From contig CAVXXW010000009.1 of NCBI GenBank assembly GCA_963765785.1, forward strand, positions 62,001 through 126,000: DNA of 64,000 nucleotides, in the 5' to 3' direction. Positions 41,827-49,835 of the stretch are shown piece by piece. A program made the position numbers and the translations under genes. The stretch's first letter is position 1. Each line of letters begins with the position of its first letter. The stretch comes from AC-32 sp963765785. GTDB taxonomy: Bacteria; Actinomycetota; Thermoleophilia; Gaiellales; Gaiellaceae. The notes beneath the pieces are model-generated. The model was not told the DNA's origin. It saw only the letters and a program-made list of their open reading frames with translations, and made no database searches.

Positions 41827-42504
41827 GTGCGCGTCACCTTCCAGGAAGAGCTCGATCAGCTCGAGGCGAGCCTGCAAGAGGAGGGCGCGCTCGTCCTCCG
41901 GGTCTTTCGCGGGGCGTTGAACGCGCTCGCCCAGCGCGACGTCGAGCTGGCCGACGACGTGATCGCCTTCGACGACGACGTCGACCGGCTGTTCCTGCAG
42001 ATCGAGAACGGCATCCAGTCGCTCCTCGCGCGCCAGACGCCGGTTGCGATCGACCTGCGGCTGACGCTCGCCTTGCTGCACGCGAACCTGCACCTCGAGC
42101 GGATGGCCGACTACTCGGTCACGATCGCCAAGCTGACGAAGCTGGTCGCCGACGTCGAGGGCGACCCGACGATGATGCAGACCCTGCAGGAGATGGGCGA
42201 CCGCGCCGAGGAGATGATCCGCGTCGCGCTCGACTCGCTCGCCAACCGCGACCTCGCGGCCGCCGAGTCGCTGGTCGACCTCGACGAGCTGATCGACCGG
42301 TCGAACCGCCGCTTCGTCGAGCGGGTCGTCGAGATCGTGAGCGAGCCGGGACTGCGCGAGTGGGTGCTGAGGATGGTGCTCGTCTCGCGGACGCTGGAGC
42401 GGATCGGCGACCACGCGGTCGACGTCGGCGAGCAGGTCGCCTACCTGCTGACCGCGCAGTTCCGCGAGTTCACGGACGCCTCGCACCCCGAAGAGCACGC
42501 GTAG
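41827..42504 (+). CDS. phoU: Phosphate signalling protein PhoU
   Basis: The 225-aa all-helical protein has the two PhoU repeats, with the metal-site motifs ANLHLERMADYS and LVSRTLERIGDHAVDVGEQV. It restrains Pst and the kinase when phosphate is sufficient. TAGGTT (41815-41820) is 6 nt before GTG 41827, so it can be made apart from pstB. Confidence 0.95.
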   Translation: MRVTFQEELDQLEASLQEEGALVLRVFRGALNALAQRDVELADDVIAFDDDVDRLFLQIENGIQSLLARQTPVAIDLRLTLALLHANLHLERMADYSVTIAKLTKLVADVEGDPTMMQTLQEMGDRAEEMIRVALDSLANRDLAAAESLVDLDELIDRSNRRFVERVVEIVSEPGLREWVLRMVLVSRTLERIGDHAVDVGEQVAYLLTAQFREFTDASHPEEHA

Positions 42505-42569
42505 CGATCGTCACTGGCTTGTTACCCAGGGACCGTTTCCCGTCTCGGCGCCCGGGGACCGGTAGAGGC

Positions 42570-43613
42570 ATGAAGACACGCATTCTCATCACCTCCACGG
42601 CTCTCGTCCTCGTGGCCGCAGGCTGCGGGGGGTCGAAGGGCGGCGGCTCGGGCACCGGCGGCGGCGAGAGCAAGCTGCTCGTGGGCGCCGGCAGCACCCT
42701 CGTCGCCCCGCTTGTCGCCCAGTGGTCGAACGACTACTCGAAGAAGACGGGCGTGACGATCACGTACGGTGCGATCGGCTCGGGCGGTGGCATCGCGCAG
42801 ATCACCGCCCGCACCGTCGACTTCGGCGCCAGCGACGCGCCGCTCACTCCGGATCAGGCCGCCGCGTGCAAGGGCTGCCTTCAAGTGCCCTGGGCGCTCG
42901 GGGCCACATTGGTCGCCTACAACCTGAAGGGCGCGCCCACGAAGCTGAAGCTCGACGGCCCCACGCTCGCCGCGATCTACCTCGGGAAGGTGAAGGCGTG
43001 GAACGATCCCGCGATCGCGAAACTCAACCCCGGCGTGAAGCTGCCGACCACGACGATGACTCCGGTATTCCGCAGTGACGGGAGCGGTGATACGTACGCG
43101 TTCAGCGACTTCCTGGCGAAGGTCAGCCCTGAGTGGAAGTCGAAGGAGGGCGTCTCGACCCAGGTCAGCTTCCCAACCGGTATCGGCGGCAAGGGAAACG
43201 ACGGCGTTGCCGCCGCGCTCTCGCGCAAGGATGGAGCGATCGGCTACCTCGGGATCTCGTACGTCTTCGGCAACAACCTCGCCTACGCACTGATCGAGAA
43301 CGCAGCCGGGAAGTTCCCGGTGCCGGGGCCGTCGACCATCAGCGCGGCCGCGGCCGCAGTGACGAAGATCCCGCCGGACAACGCGATCTCGCTGACGAAC
43401 CCGCCGGCCTCCGCGCCAGATGCGTACCCGATCTCGACCTTCACGTATGCGCTCGTCCCGCAGTCGTCGTCCAAGGCAAAGACGCTGCGCGACTTCCTCA
43501 CGTACGCGATCGGCCCGGGCCAGAAATTCGGCGCGAAGCTGCAGTTCGCGGAGCTGCCGGCGCACGTCGTCGACGCCGGCAAGAAGACGATCGCGAAGAT
43601 CGGCTCCTCGTAA
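42570..43613 (+). CDS. pstS: Phosphate-binding lipoprotein PstS (second)
   Basis: The 347-aa protein has a lipobox (A-A-G-C, Cys19) and a Gly/Ser-rich linker. Phosphate-site motifs GAGSTLVAPLVAQW, AIGSGGGIA, DFGASDAPL and FRSDGSGDT match the first PstS, including the extra Cys-Lys-Gly-Cys. The lipid anchor distinguishes it from the first copy. It ends the pst operon. Confidence 0.94.
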   Translation: MKTRILITSTALVLVAAGCGGSKGGGSGTGGGESKLLVGAGSTLVAPLVAQWSNDYSKKTGVTITYGAIGSGGGIAQITARTVDFGASDAPLTPDQAAACKGCLQVPWALGATLVAYNLKGAPTKLKLDGPTLAAIYLGKVKAWNDPAIAKLNPGVKLPTTTMTPVFRSDGSGDTYAFSDFLAKVSPEWKSKEGVSTQVSFPTGIGGKGNDGVAAALSRKDGAIGYLGISYVFGNNLAYALIENAAGKFPVPGPSTISAAAAAVTKIPPDNAISLTNPPASAPDAYPISTFTYALVPQSSSKAKTLRDFLTYAIGPGQKFGAKLQFAELPAHVVDAGKKTIAKIGSS

Positions 43614-43645
43614 CCAGTTAGACCCAGCTTCGTAACCCACGTCGC

Positions 43646-43670
43646 GGGGCCACGCCGCGAAGATGGCCCC
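43646..43670 (+). terminator. Hairpin after the second pstS
   Basis: GGGGCCA (43646-43652) and TGGCCCC (43664-43670) form a perfect 7-bp stem with an 11-base loop, 33 bases after the pstS stop. No T-run follows. Upstream, CGTAACC occurs at 43609 and 43631, 22 bases apart. Confidence 0.45.
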
Positions 43671-43672
43671 TC

Positions 43673-43756
43673 GTGGCTGCGGGCACCGTCCAGACCGACA
43701 CGCTTCCTCAACCGGGAGCTCTCGCAGCTGGACTTCAACCGGCGGTGCTCGACGTC
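43673..43756 (+). pseudogene. ppk1: Remnant of the polyphosphate kinase N-terminus
   Basis: Bases 43701-43739 read RFLNRELSQLDFN, which matches the conserved Ppk1 N-terminal motif (RFLNRELSWLDFN). The expected Val-Leu follows only after a one-base shift (GTGCTCGAC at 43745). A GTG at 43673 in a third phase could be the old start. The remaining about 670 codons are absent. It lies directly before ppx, where ppk1 would be expected. Confidence 0.6.
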
Positions 43757-43841
43757 CCGCCAGCGCGAGCTGGCGCGGACGCGGGCGGCGTGTCCGCGCG
43801 CCCGGTGAGTGACGGCCGACGCGATGGAAAGAATGGAGCCC

Positions 43842-44726
43842 ATGCGAGTCGCAGTCGTCGACGTCGGCGCGAACACGCTCCGTCTGCTCGTCGCGGTGCC
43901 TGACGGCCGTTCGGTCGCCGCCGTGTATCAGGAGAAGGCTCAGCTCGGCCTCGGCGAGGAGGTCGAGCGCTACGGCTACATCAGCGAACTCAAGTGCGCG
44001 GAGGCCGTCGACGTCGCCCGTACGCAGACGCGTCGGGCGCGCCGGCTCGGCTGCGAGCGGATCGAGATCCTCGTCACCTCGCCCGGCCGGCAGAGCGCGA
44101 ACAGCGACGAGTTCGCCGACGCGCTCGCCAGGGGGACGGGCGTTCCGGTGCGCATCCTCAGCTCGGAGGAGGAGGGGGCGCTCGCCTGGGACGGGGCGGT
44201 TGCCGCGCTCGACGAGCCGCCCGAGAGCGTCGCCGTCTGCGACGTCGGCGGCGGCTCGGCGCAGGTCGTCGTCGGTGCGACCGCCAGCGGGCCCGCGTGG
44301 GTGCGCTCGGTCGACCTCGGCTCGCTGCGCCTGACCACGCGGCTGCTCTCCGACGACCCGCCGTCGGCCGACGCGGTCGCCGAGGCCCGCGCCGCCGCGG
44401 CAGAGGCCTTTGCGGCCGTCGTCCCGCCGGTCGCGCAGCTCGGGCTGGCGGCAGGCGGCACGGCACGTGCGCTGAGCCGCGTGGGCGAGCGGCTCGACGG
44501 GGACGGGCTCGAGGACGCGATCGAGACGCTCGCGGGGCTGAAGCGCGCGAAGATCTCGAAGCGCTGGGGCATCTCCCCGCAGCGCGCCGCGACGCTACTT
44601 GCGGGAACGATCCTGCTCGCCGAGGCGCAGCGCCGCATCGGCGTCCCGCTCGAGCTTGCCTCGGGCGGCGTGCGCGAAGGCTCCGTGCTCGCGCTCTTCC
44701 GCGAGAGCGCCGCAGCCTACGCCTGA
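43842..44726 (+). CDS. ppx: Exopolyphosphatase/GppA-family phosphatase
   Basis: The 294-aa ASKHA-fold enzyme removes phosphate from polyphosphate or pppGpp. Visible are RVAVVDVGANTLRLLVA, the catalytic SSEEEGALAWDGA region, VAVCDVGGGSAQVV and LAAGGTARALSRV. The start may be ATG 43842 or earlier in-frame codons (43809, 43824). The last 10 bases overlap the convergent SixA gene. Confidence 0.92.
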   Translation: MRVAVVDVGANTLRLLVAVPDGRSVAAVYQEKAQLGLGEEVERYGYISELKCAEAVDVARTQTRRARRLGCERIEILVTSPGRQSANSDEFADALARGTGVPVRILSSEEEGALAWDGAVAALDEPPESVAVCDVGGGSAQVVVGATASGPAWVRSVDLGSLRLTTRLLSDDPPSADAVAEARAAAAEAFAAVVPPVAQLGLAAGGTARALSRVGERLDGDGLEDAIETLAGLKRAKISKRWGISPQRAATLLAGTILLAEAQRRIGVPLELASGGVREGSVLALFRESAAAYA

Positions 44727-45139
44727 GGCGGCCAGCGCTCGAGGACGCGCACCTCGCCGTCCTCGACCTCGAGCACGATCGTCTCGCCCTTCTTCGCCGA
44801 CTCGCCGAGCAGGTCCTCGACGAGGTCGCCATGGACGGACACGACGAGCGGCACGTCGGCAGACGCAAAGAGCTCGAGCGCGTCGCCGGGGGTCGCGCCC
44901 TCGGTGAGCGCGGCGGTGGCCTCGAGCTCGAGCGACCGAGCCTGCGCGAGCGGCACGACCGTGTCGACGCAGCGGACGTAGGGGCTCGAGGCGATGCGGC
45001 CGACCTCGCGGCCCGCCAGCTGCCCGACCAGCAGCTCCGCCTGTCGGCGGCCGCGCTCGTCGAGCGGGCGGAGCGTGTCGTCGCCGTCCCACTGGGCGCG
45101 ATGGCCGGCCCTCGCGTGGCGCACGAGGTAGACGATCAC
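44717..45139 (-). CDS. SixA-like histidine phosphatase (first)
   Basis: The 140-aa protein has the RHG motif YLVRHARAGHRAQW, a conserved Arg in RRQAELL and SSPYVRCVDTV, and His in VVSVHGDLVEDLL. SixA-like enzymes dephosphorylate phospho-His or small phosphoesters. GTG 45139 overlaps the CHAD stop as GTGA, so the two are one operon. Confidence 0.9.
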   Translation of the reverse strand: MIVYLVRHARAGHRAQWDGDDTLRPLDERGRRQAELLVGQLAGREVGRIASSPYVRCVDTVVPLAQARSLELEATAALTEGATPGDALELFASADVPLVVSVHGDLVEDLLGESAKKGETIVLEVEDGEVRVLERWPPQA

Positions 45140-46254
45140 CCGAACGCAGCCCTCGCGGCCCGGTCGAGCCGCCGCCATCCCTTCGGCAGCTGTGTGCGGG
45201 CCTCGTCACGCCGCTCGCGCTCCCGCTCGACGAGCCTGCCGGCCGCGAACGCCGCGCCCGAGCCGCCCTCGGCCAGCAGCTCGCGCAGCCGGGCCTCAGC
45301 CACGATCGCGTCCTGGTGCGCGCCGAGCACGTCCTGGAAGACCTTTGCGCGCTCCACGACCCGCAGCGCCGGCTCGCCGACCTCCGACTCGGCGAGCTCG
45401 GCCGTGTAGCGGGCTCGCTTGCCCAGGATCCGGGCGCGGTGCAGCTCATCGTCGGTCGACGACGGCCCGAGCAAGTCCGCAACGGTCCGCAGGCGGTGGA
45501 ACTCCTTCCGGGCGAGCTTCCGCAGCGAGACCTCGCCCCGCCGTACTCGCGGGCCGCGCGCCGCCGCCTCGAGCTGGTCGAGCAGCGCGTAGTAACGGTC
45601 GCTGCGCAAGGCGTCCACCGCGATCGCCTGCGCCGTCTCGCGGTCCTCGCCGAGCCGCTCGACGAGCACCGTCGCCGCGGTGCGCTCGGGCTGGTCGAGC
45701 TGCTCGATCTGGTCCTGCAGCCGCGCGATCAGCACATCGAGGTCGCGGCGCCGGCCGAGCGAGCCGCCGAGCCACTTGAGCTCGTCGCGCAGGGGCTCCG
45801 ACCAGGACGGGTCGAGCATCGGGCGGGCGGCGTGCAGCATCGCGCGCGTCCGCCGGGTCGCGACACGGATCGCGTGCACGTCCTCTGAGTCGAGGTCGAG
45901 CCGAACCCCCGGGTCGTGGCGCAGGATCGAGGTGTACTGGCGCTCGAGCAGCGACCGGAGCCGGCCGATCGCGTCGGCGGCCTCCAGGGTCTCTGGTTCG
46001 AGGCCGTCGGCGACGCGCTCGGGCCCCGAGCCGTTGCGCAAGAACGCGGGGAGGACCCGACGGACCTCGGGCGGAGGTGTGACCGGGCCGCCGACCTGCT
46101 CGACGACGAACGGCTCGGCGTCCCGCCTTGGCAGCTCGAGGTGCCAGACGCCCGTGCCGTGCTCGAGTCGGCGGGAGAGCGTCAGCCCCGCACGCGCGAG
46201 ACGCCGCTCGGGCAGGTCGTAGAAGACGACCTCCGTGACCCCGTCCACGGTCAT
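45136..46254 (-). CDS. CHAD-domain protein with reduced N-terminal domain (first)
   Basis: CHAD domains bind polyphosphate. The 372-aa protein has a short CYTH-like start (about 1-60, RRLEHGTGVWHLELPRRDA) and a CHAD domain (about 80-372) with HAIRVATRRTRAMLHAARP, SLGRRRDLDVL, LHRARILGKRARY and FQDVLGAHQDA. The CYTH part lacks most catalytic residues. TACGAT (46266-46261) is 6 nt before ATG 46254. It sits with ppx and SixA. Confidence 0.9.
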   Translation of the reverse strand: MTVDGVTEVVFYDLPERRLARAGLTLSRRLEHGTGVWHLELPRRDAEPFVVEQVGGPVTPPPEVRRVLPAFLRNGSGPERVADGLEPETLEAADAIGRLRSLLERQYTSILRHDPGVRLDLDSEDVHAIRVATRRTRAMLHAARPMLDPSWSEPLRDELKWLGGSLGRRRDLDVLIARLQDQIEQLDQPERTAATVLVERLGEDRETAQAIAVDALRSDRYYALLDQLEAAARGPRVRRGEVSLRKLARKEFHRLRTVADLLGPSSTDDELHRARILGKRARYTAELAESEVGEPALRVVERAKVFQDVLGAHQDAIVAEARLRELLAEGGSGAAFAAGRLVERERERRDEARTQLPKGWRRLDRAARAAFG

Positions 46255-46274
46255 CGTCCGATCGTACAAGGGGA

Positions 46275-46307
46275 CCGCGGGAGGAGCGCCAAACGCCCCT
46301 CCCGCGG
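46275..46307 (-). terminator. Ten-base-pair hairpin between amidohydrolase and CHAD genes
   Basis: CCGCGGGAGG and CCTCCCGCGG pair perfectly around a 13-base loop. On the minus strand it lies about 110 bases after the amidohydrolase stop and just before the CHAD promoter. It probably ends the upstream transcript. No strong T-run is seen. Confidence 0.55.
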
Positions 46308-46416
46308 CTTACGGGACGCCTCCGGGAGAGGGGGAAAAGAGACGTCCGCACTCGTTTGCCTTGTCGAAAGCTCCGACGCCAAAACGCGCGCCGCTGTTAG
46401 CGGCTTAATCGAATCC

Positions 46417-47952
46417 TCACCAGGGGGGTGGGTTGTGCGTCCAGCCACCGCCGAGCATCGTCGCCACGACCTGGATCTCGCCGAGCTCCCCAGGTTCGCA
46501 CGCCAGCGGGTCGCGGTCGAGCACGACCAGGTCGGCGAGGTAGCCGGGAACGAGCTTCCCGCGTCGGCGCTCGTCGCCCGCGAGCCACGCCGGCGCGACC
46601 GTCGAGGCGTGCAGCGCCTGCTCGACCGTGAGCGCCTGCTCCGACTGCCAGGCTTCGCGCTCGTCGAGCGTCCGCGCCACGCCCGCGCGGATCCCGAGCA
46701 GCGGGTCGAGCTCCTCGATCGGCGCATCGGAGCCGTTCGCGAGCACCGCGCCCGACTCGAGCAGCGACCGGAACGCGTACGGCTCGCTCGCCGTCTCTCC
46801 CCAGAAGCGGTCGGCGAGGTCGCGGTCGGAGGGTGCGTGGCTGAACTGCACCGACCCCGCGACGCCCAGCGCGGCGAAGCGCGGCAGGTCGCCCGGCGCG
46901 AGCAGCTGGGCGTGCTCGATTCGCTGCCGCAGCCCGAGCGGCTGCCAGTCCGAGCGGGTGGCCTCGAACGCGTCGAGCGCGTCGCGGTTCGCGCGGTCGC
47001 CGATGGCGTGCACCGCGATCGGGAAGCCGGCGCGGACGGCGCGGCGGATGAAGTCCTCGAGGCCTTCGCGGCTCGTGATCTCGACGCCCGAGCCGTCCAG
47101 CATCCGCGCGGTCTGCGAGCCGAGCGTGCCGTCCATGAACGCCTTCAGGTAGCCGAGCCTGAGCAGCGGCGAGCCTAGCCCGCTCCGCACGTCGACCCCC
47201 GCGAGCTCGTCGGCCTTCTCCGCCGGGAGCGACTGCCAGACGCGCAGGGAGAGCGAGCCTTCGGACTCGAGCCGCTGCCAGAAGCGGAGCGCACCGAGCC
47301 AGCCGTCCTTGTCGTGCACCGCGGTCACGCCGCGCGAGGCCGCGAGCTTGATGCCCGAGCGCATCGCCTCGACGTACTCGTCGTCGGTCGTCTCGATGTA
47401 GCGGTCGCGGAAGTGCCAGCACGACTCTTCGCGCAGCACGCCGGCCGGCTCGCCGTGCTCGTCGAGCTCCACCACGCCGCCCGGCACGTGCAAGTCGCCG
47501 TCCGCGCGCGCGAGAGCCGCGGAGTTGAGCCAGACCGAGTGCGAGTCGCGTGCCATCAGCGCGACGGGTCGGTCGGGCACGATCGCGTCCAGGTCGTGCT
47601 TGGTCGGCTCGCGTGCGGGCGACCAGTCGCCGCTGCGCCAGCCGCGGCCGCGCACCCAGGCCCCGGTCGACGCGTCGAGCGAGCCGCGCACGCGCGCAAC
47701 GGCCTCGTCGACCGAGGCCGTCCCCTCGAGCCGCACCTCGTTCTGCGCGATCGCCCAGGTCGGGAAGTGGACATGAGAATCGGTGAAGCCCGGGACGACG
47801 CAGCGGCCGCCGAGATCGATCCGCTCCGGGGCCGGGAGGGCCGTCTCGTGCGCCGAGACGCCGCCGGCGACGAGCTCGCCGGCAATCGCCAGCGAGCGCG
47901 CGAGCGGCAGGGCCGGGTCCATCGTCCGGATGACGCCGTTCTCGAGGATCAC
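46417..47952 (-). CDS. YtcJ-like metal-dependent amidohydrolase
   Basis: The 511-aa enzyme of the amidohydrolase superfamily has the first metal motif FTDSHVHF, a mid VTAVHDKDG, His in AVHAIGDRANRDAL and IEHAQLL, and Asp in NGSDAPIEELDPLLGI. The substrate is unknown. The start is GTG 47952, about 10 nt after TAGATT on the minus strand. It is divergent from the VOC gene (21 bases between start codons). Confidence 0.92.
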   Translation of the reverse strand: MILENGVIRTMDPALPLARSLAIAGELVAGGVSAHETALPAPERIDLGGRCVVPGFTDSHVHFPTWAIAQNEVRLEGTASVDEAVARVRGSLDASTGAWVRGRGWRSGDWSPAREPTKHDLDAIVPDRPVALMARDSHSVWLNSAALARADGDLHVPGGVVELDEHGEPAGVLREESCWHFRDRYIETTDDEYVEAMRSGIKLAASRGVTAVHDKDGWLGALRFWQRLESEGSLSLRVWQSLPAEKADELAGVDVRSGLGSPLLRLGYLKAFMDGTLGSQTARMLDGSGVEITSREGLEDFIRRAVRAGFPIAVHAIGDRANRDALDAFEATRSDWQPLGLRQRIEHAQLLAPGDLPRFAALGVAGSVQFSHAPSDRDLADRFWGETASEPYAFRSLLESGAVLANGSDAPIEELDPLLGIRAGVARTLDEREAWQSEQALTVEQALHASTVAPAWLAGDERRRGKLVPGYLADLVVLDRDPLACEPGELGEIQVVATMLGGGWTHNPPPW

Positions 47953-47972
47953 GGTGCGGGAGAATCTAGCCC

Positions 47973-48725
47973 GTGCTCGACGTCTTCGACCACGTTGGGG
48001 TCGCAGTCTCCGACCTGGACGGCTCACTGCCGTTCTACGAGCTCGCATTCGCGCAGCTCGGCTACGGCGAGCCCTACCGCGGCGACTGGTTCTACGAGTG
48101 GGAGGATCTCGCGATCGCGCAGGCAGGCGACGACCGCCCCGCGACACGCAACCTGCACCTCGCGCTGGTCGCCTCGTCGCGCGATGCGGTCGACGCGTGG
48201 TGGCGGGCAATGACGGCCGCCGGCCATCCGGACGACGGCGCGCCGGGGCCGAGGCCGCAGTACTCGCCTACGTACTACGGGGCCTTCGTGCGCGATCCCG
48301 ACGGGAACAGCGTCGAGGCCGTCCACCGCGACGAGCCCCGCGGGGGCGAGAACCGGATCGACCACCTCTGGATTCGCGTCCGAGACCTCGTCGAGTCGCG
48401 CCTCTTCTACGAGACGGTCGCGCCGACGGTCGGGCTGCGCGTGCACGAATGCGCCGCCGACCACTTCCACGTCACGAACGGCAGGCGCTCGTTCGCGCTC
48501 GTCCGCGACGAGCCGGTGACCGAGAACGTCCATCTCGCCTTTCCGGCGCCCGACCGCGCCACCGTCGAGGCCTTCCACCGAGCGGCCGTCGACGCCGGCT
48601 TCCGCGACAACGGTGGCCCCGGCGAGCGGCCCGAGTACCACGCCGGCTACTACGGCGCCTTCGTGCTCGACCCCGACGGCAACAACGTCGAAGCGGTCTT
48701 CCACGACCGCCCCGCGGGGAACTAG
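47973..48725 (+). CDS. Two-module VOC/glyoxalase-family protein
   Basis: The 250 aa form two VOC modules: FDHVGVAVSDLDGSLPFYE with YYGAFVRDPDGNSVEAVHRD, and IDHLWIRVRDLVESRLFYE with GYYGAFVLDPDGNNVEAVFHD. The His and Glu metal ligands are present in both. The substrate is not assignable. A short relic of a related gene lies at 54.9 kb. The stop shares CTAG (48722-48725) with the convergent LuxR gene. Confidence 0.88.
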   Translation: MLDVFDHVGVAVSDLDGSLPFYELAFAQLGYGEPYRGDWFYEWEDLAIAQAGDDRPATRNLHLALVASSRDAVDAWWRAMTAAGHPDDGAPGPRPQYSPTYYGAFVRDPDGNSVEAVHRDEPRGGENRIDHLWIRVRDLVESRLFYETVAPTVGLRVHECAADHFHVTNGRRSFALVRDEPVTENVHLAFPAPDRATVEAFHRAAVDAGFRDNGGPGERPEYHAGYYGAFVLDPDGNNVEAVFHDRPAGN

Positions 48726-49705
48726 AAGTCGCGCAGGACCGCTGCGGCCGCGGTGCGCGAGTGGACGCCGAGCTTCGCGTAGACGTTGTCGAGGTGCTTC
48801 CGCACCGTGCCGAGCGAGATCCAGAGCCGCTCTGCGATCTCGGCGTTGCTCTTTCCGTCGGCGACGAGCTCGAGCAGCTCGCGCTCGCGCGGCGTGAGCT
48901 GCGGCAGCCGTCGGCGCTCCTCGAGCAGCAGCGCCCCGTCCACCAGTTCGACGACCAGCATTCCCTCGCCGACCCCGACCCGCAGAGAAGCGGCCGCTCC
49001 TTGCCGTCGCTCCGCGACCCAGGAGGTGAGCGGCTCGGGTAGCCCGGCTCCGTTCTTGCCGAAGTAGCGCTCGATCAGCGCGCGCGCAGCGGTGCTCGTG
49101 AACCCCACGCGCCCGTGGGGCTCGAGCAACACGACGGCCGTGCCGCTGGAATCGTGCGCCGCAAGCGCGGCGCGAAGACGCTGCCTGACCTCGTGTGCCC
49201 GATGAAGGCGGGCAAGATGCGGGCTCAAGGCCTCGAGGAGCGCGCGGTCTCGGGCGTCGAAGTCGGTGTCACGGTCGAAGACGAAGAGCGCCGTCCCCGG
49301 CACCGGAAGCCGTAACGAAAGCGAATCCTCGCACCGCTCCGGTTCGAGCACGATGCTGTAGAGCGGCGTGCGGTGGAGATCGCGCCTGCTGACGAGGTCC
49401 GAGAGCTTGACGGCGCCGTAGTTTCGCTCCAGGTACACGAACGTCGGCAATCTCTCGGCGAGGGCGGCTGCCTCCGCCGAGGCTTCGAGGATCGCGTAGG
49501 CGCCCTCGTCGCCGGGCCGCTCGAAGAATCTATGGGGGTGGGGCGGAGCGCTTGCACCGTAGATGTAGCCGACCCAGTTCGCGGGCACGAGCCGAGCCAG
49601 CTGCGTGAGCAACTCCCCCTCGAACGGGTGCTCGCCGCCGAAGCTCTCGGCCTCGGCGACGAAGCGGAGGATCCGCCCCTCGTCCCCACGCGCAAGTGCT
49701 GGCAC
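48722..49705 (-). CDS. LuxR-type regulator with N-terminal sensor region
   Basis: The 327-aa protein has an N-terminal GAF/PAS-like region (about 1-250; two alpha/beta parts including VVLLEPHGRVGFTSTAARAL) and a C-terminal LuxR HTH (LTPRERELLELVADGKSNAEIAERL, then LGTVRKHLDNVYAKL). There is no receiver phospho-Asp. TATCTT (49718-49713) is 7 nt before GTG 49705. The divergent neighbour is another LuxR-type regulator. Confidence 0.87.
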   Translation of the reverse strand: MPALARGDEGRILRFVAEAESFGGEHPFEGELLTQLARLVPANWVGYIYGASAPPHPHRFFERPGDEGAYAILEASAEAAALAERLPTFVYLERNYGAVKLSDLVSRRDLHRTPLYSIVLEPERCEDSLSLRLPVPGTALFVFDRDTDFDARDRALLEALSPHLARLHRAHEVRQRLRAALAAHDSSGTAVVLLEPHGRVGFTSTAARALIERYFGKNGAGLPEPLTSWVAERRQGAAASLRVGVGEGMLVVELVDGALLLEERRRLPQLTPRERELLELVADGKSNAEIAERLWISLGTVRKHLDNVYAKLGVHSRTAAAAVLRDF

Positions 49706-49835
49706 GTGACAGAAGATACGTCGAACTGCGTATGGACTCCACCCGCCGTACGGGCGAGCCTGGGACGGTCACCGGACGAGGAGGCGGCAGGCTGGAAAGC
49801 CGCCGCTTCCAGGATAGAGTCGTTAGGGGTAGGGC

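Noticed and set aside
42505..42569. PHO-type operator before the second pstS
   Set aside because: GTTACCC and GTTTCCC are 14 bases apart, not 11, and no further units exist.
43609..43637. CGTAACC direct repeat (22-base period) as a second phosphate operator before ppx
   Set aside because: Only two units without a clear middle one; position is downstream of pstS and far from the ppx start. Kept as a remark only.
43614..43841. Full or functional ppk1 gene
   Set aside because: Only one motif is present, with frame changes and no room for the other domains.
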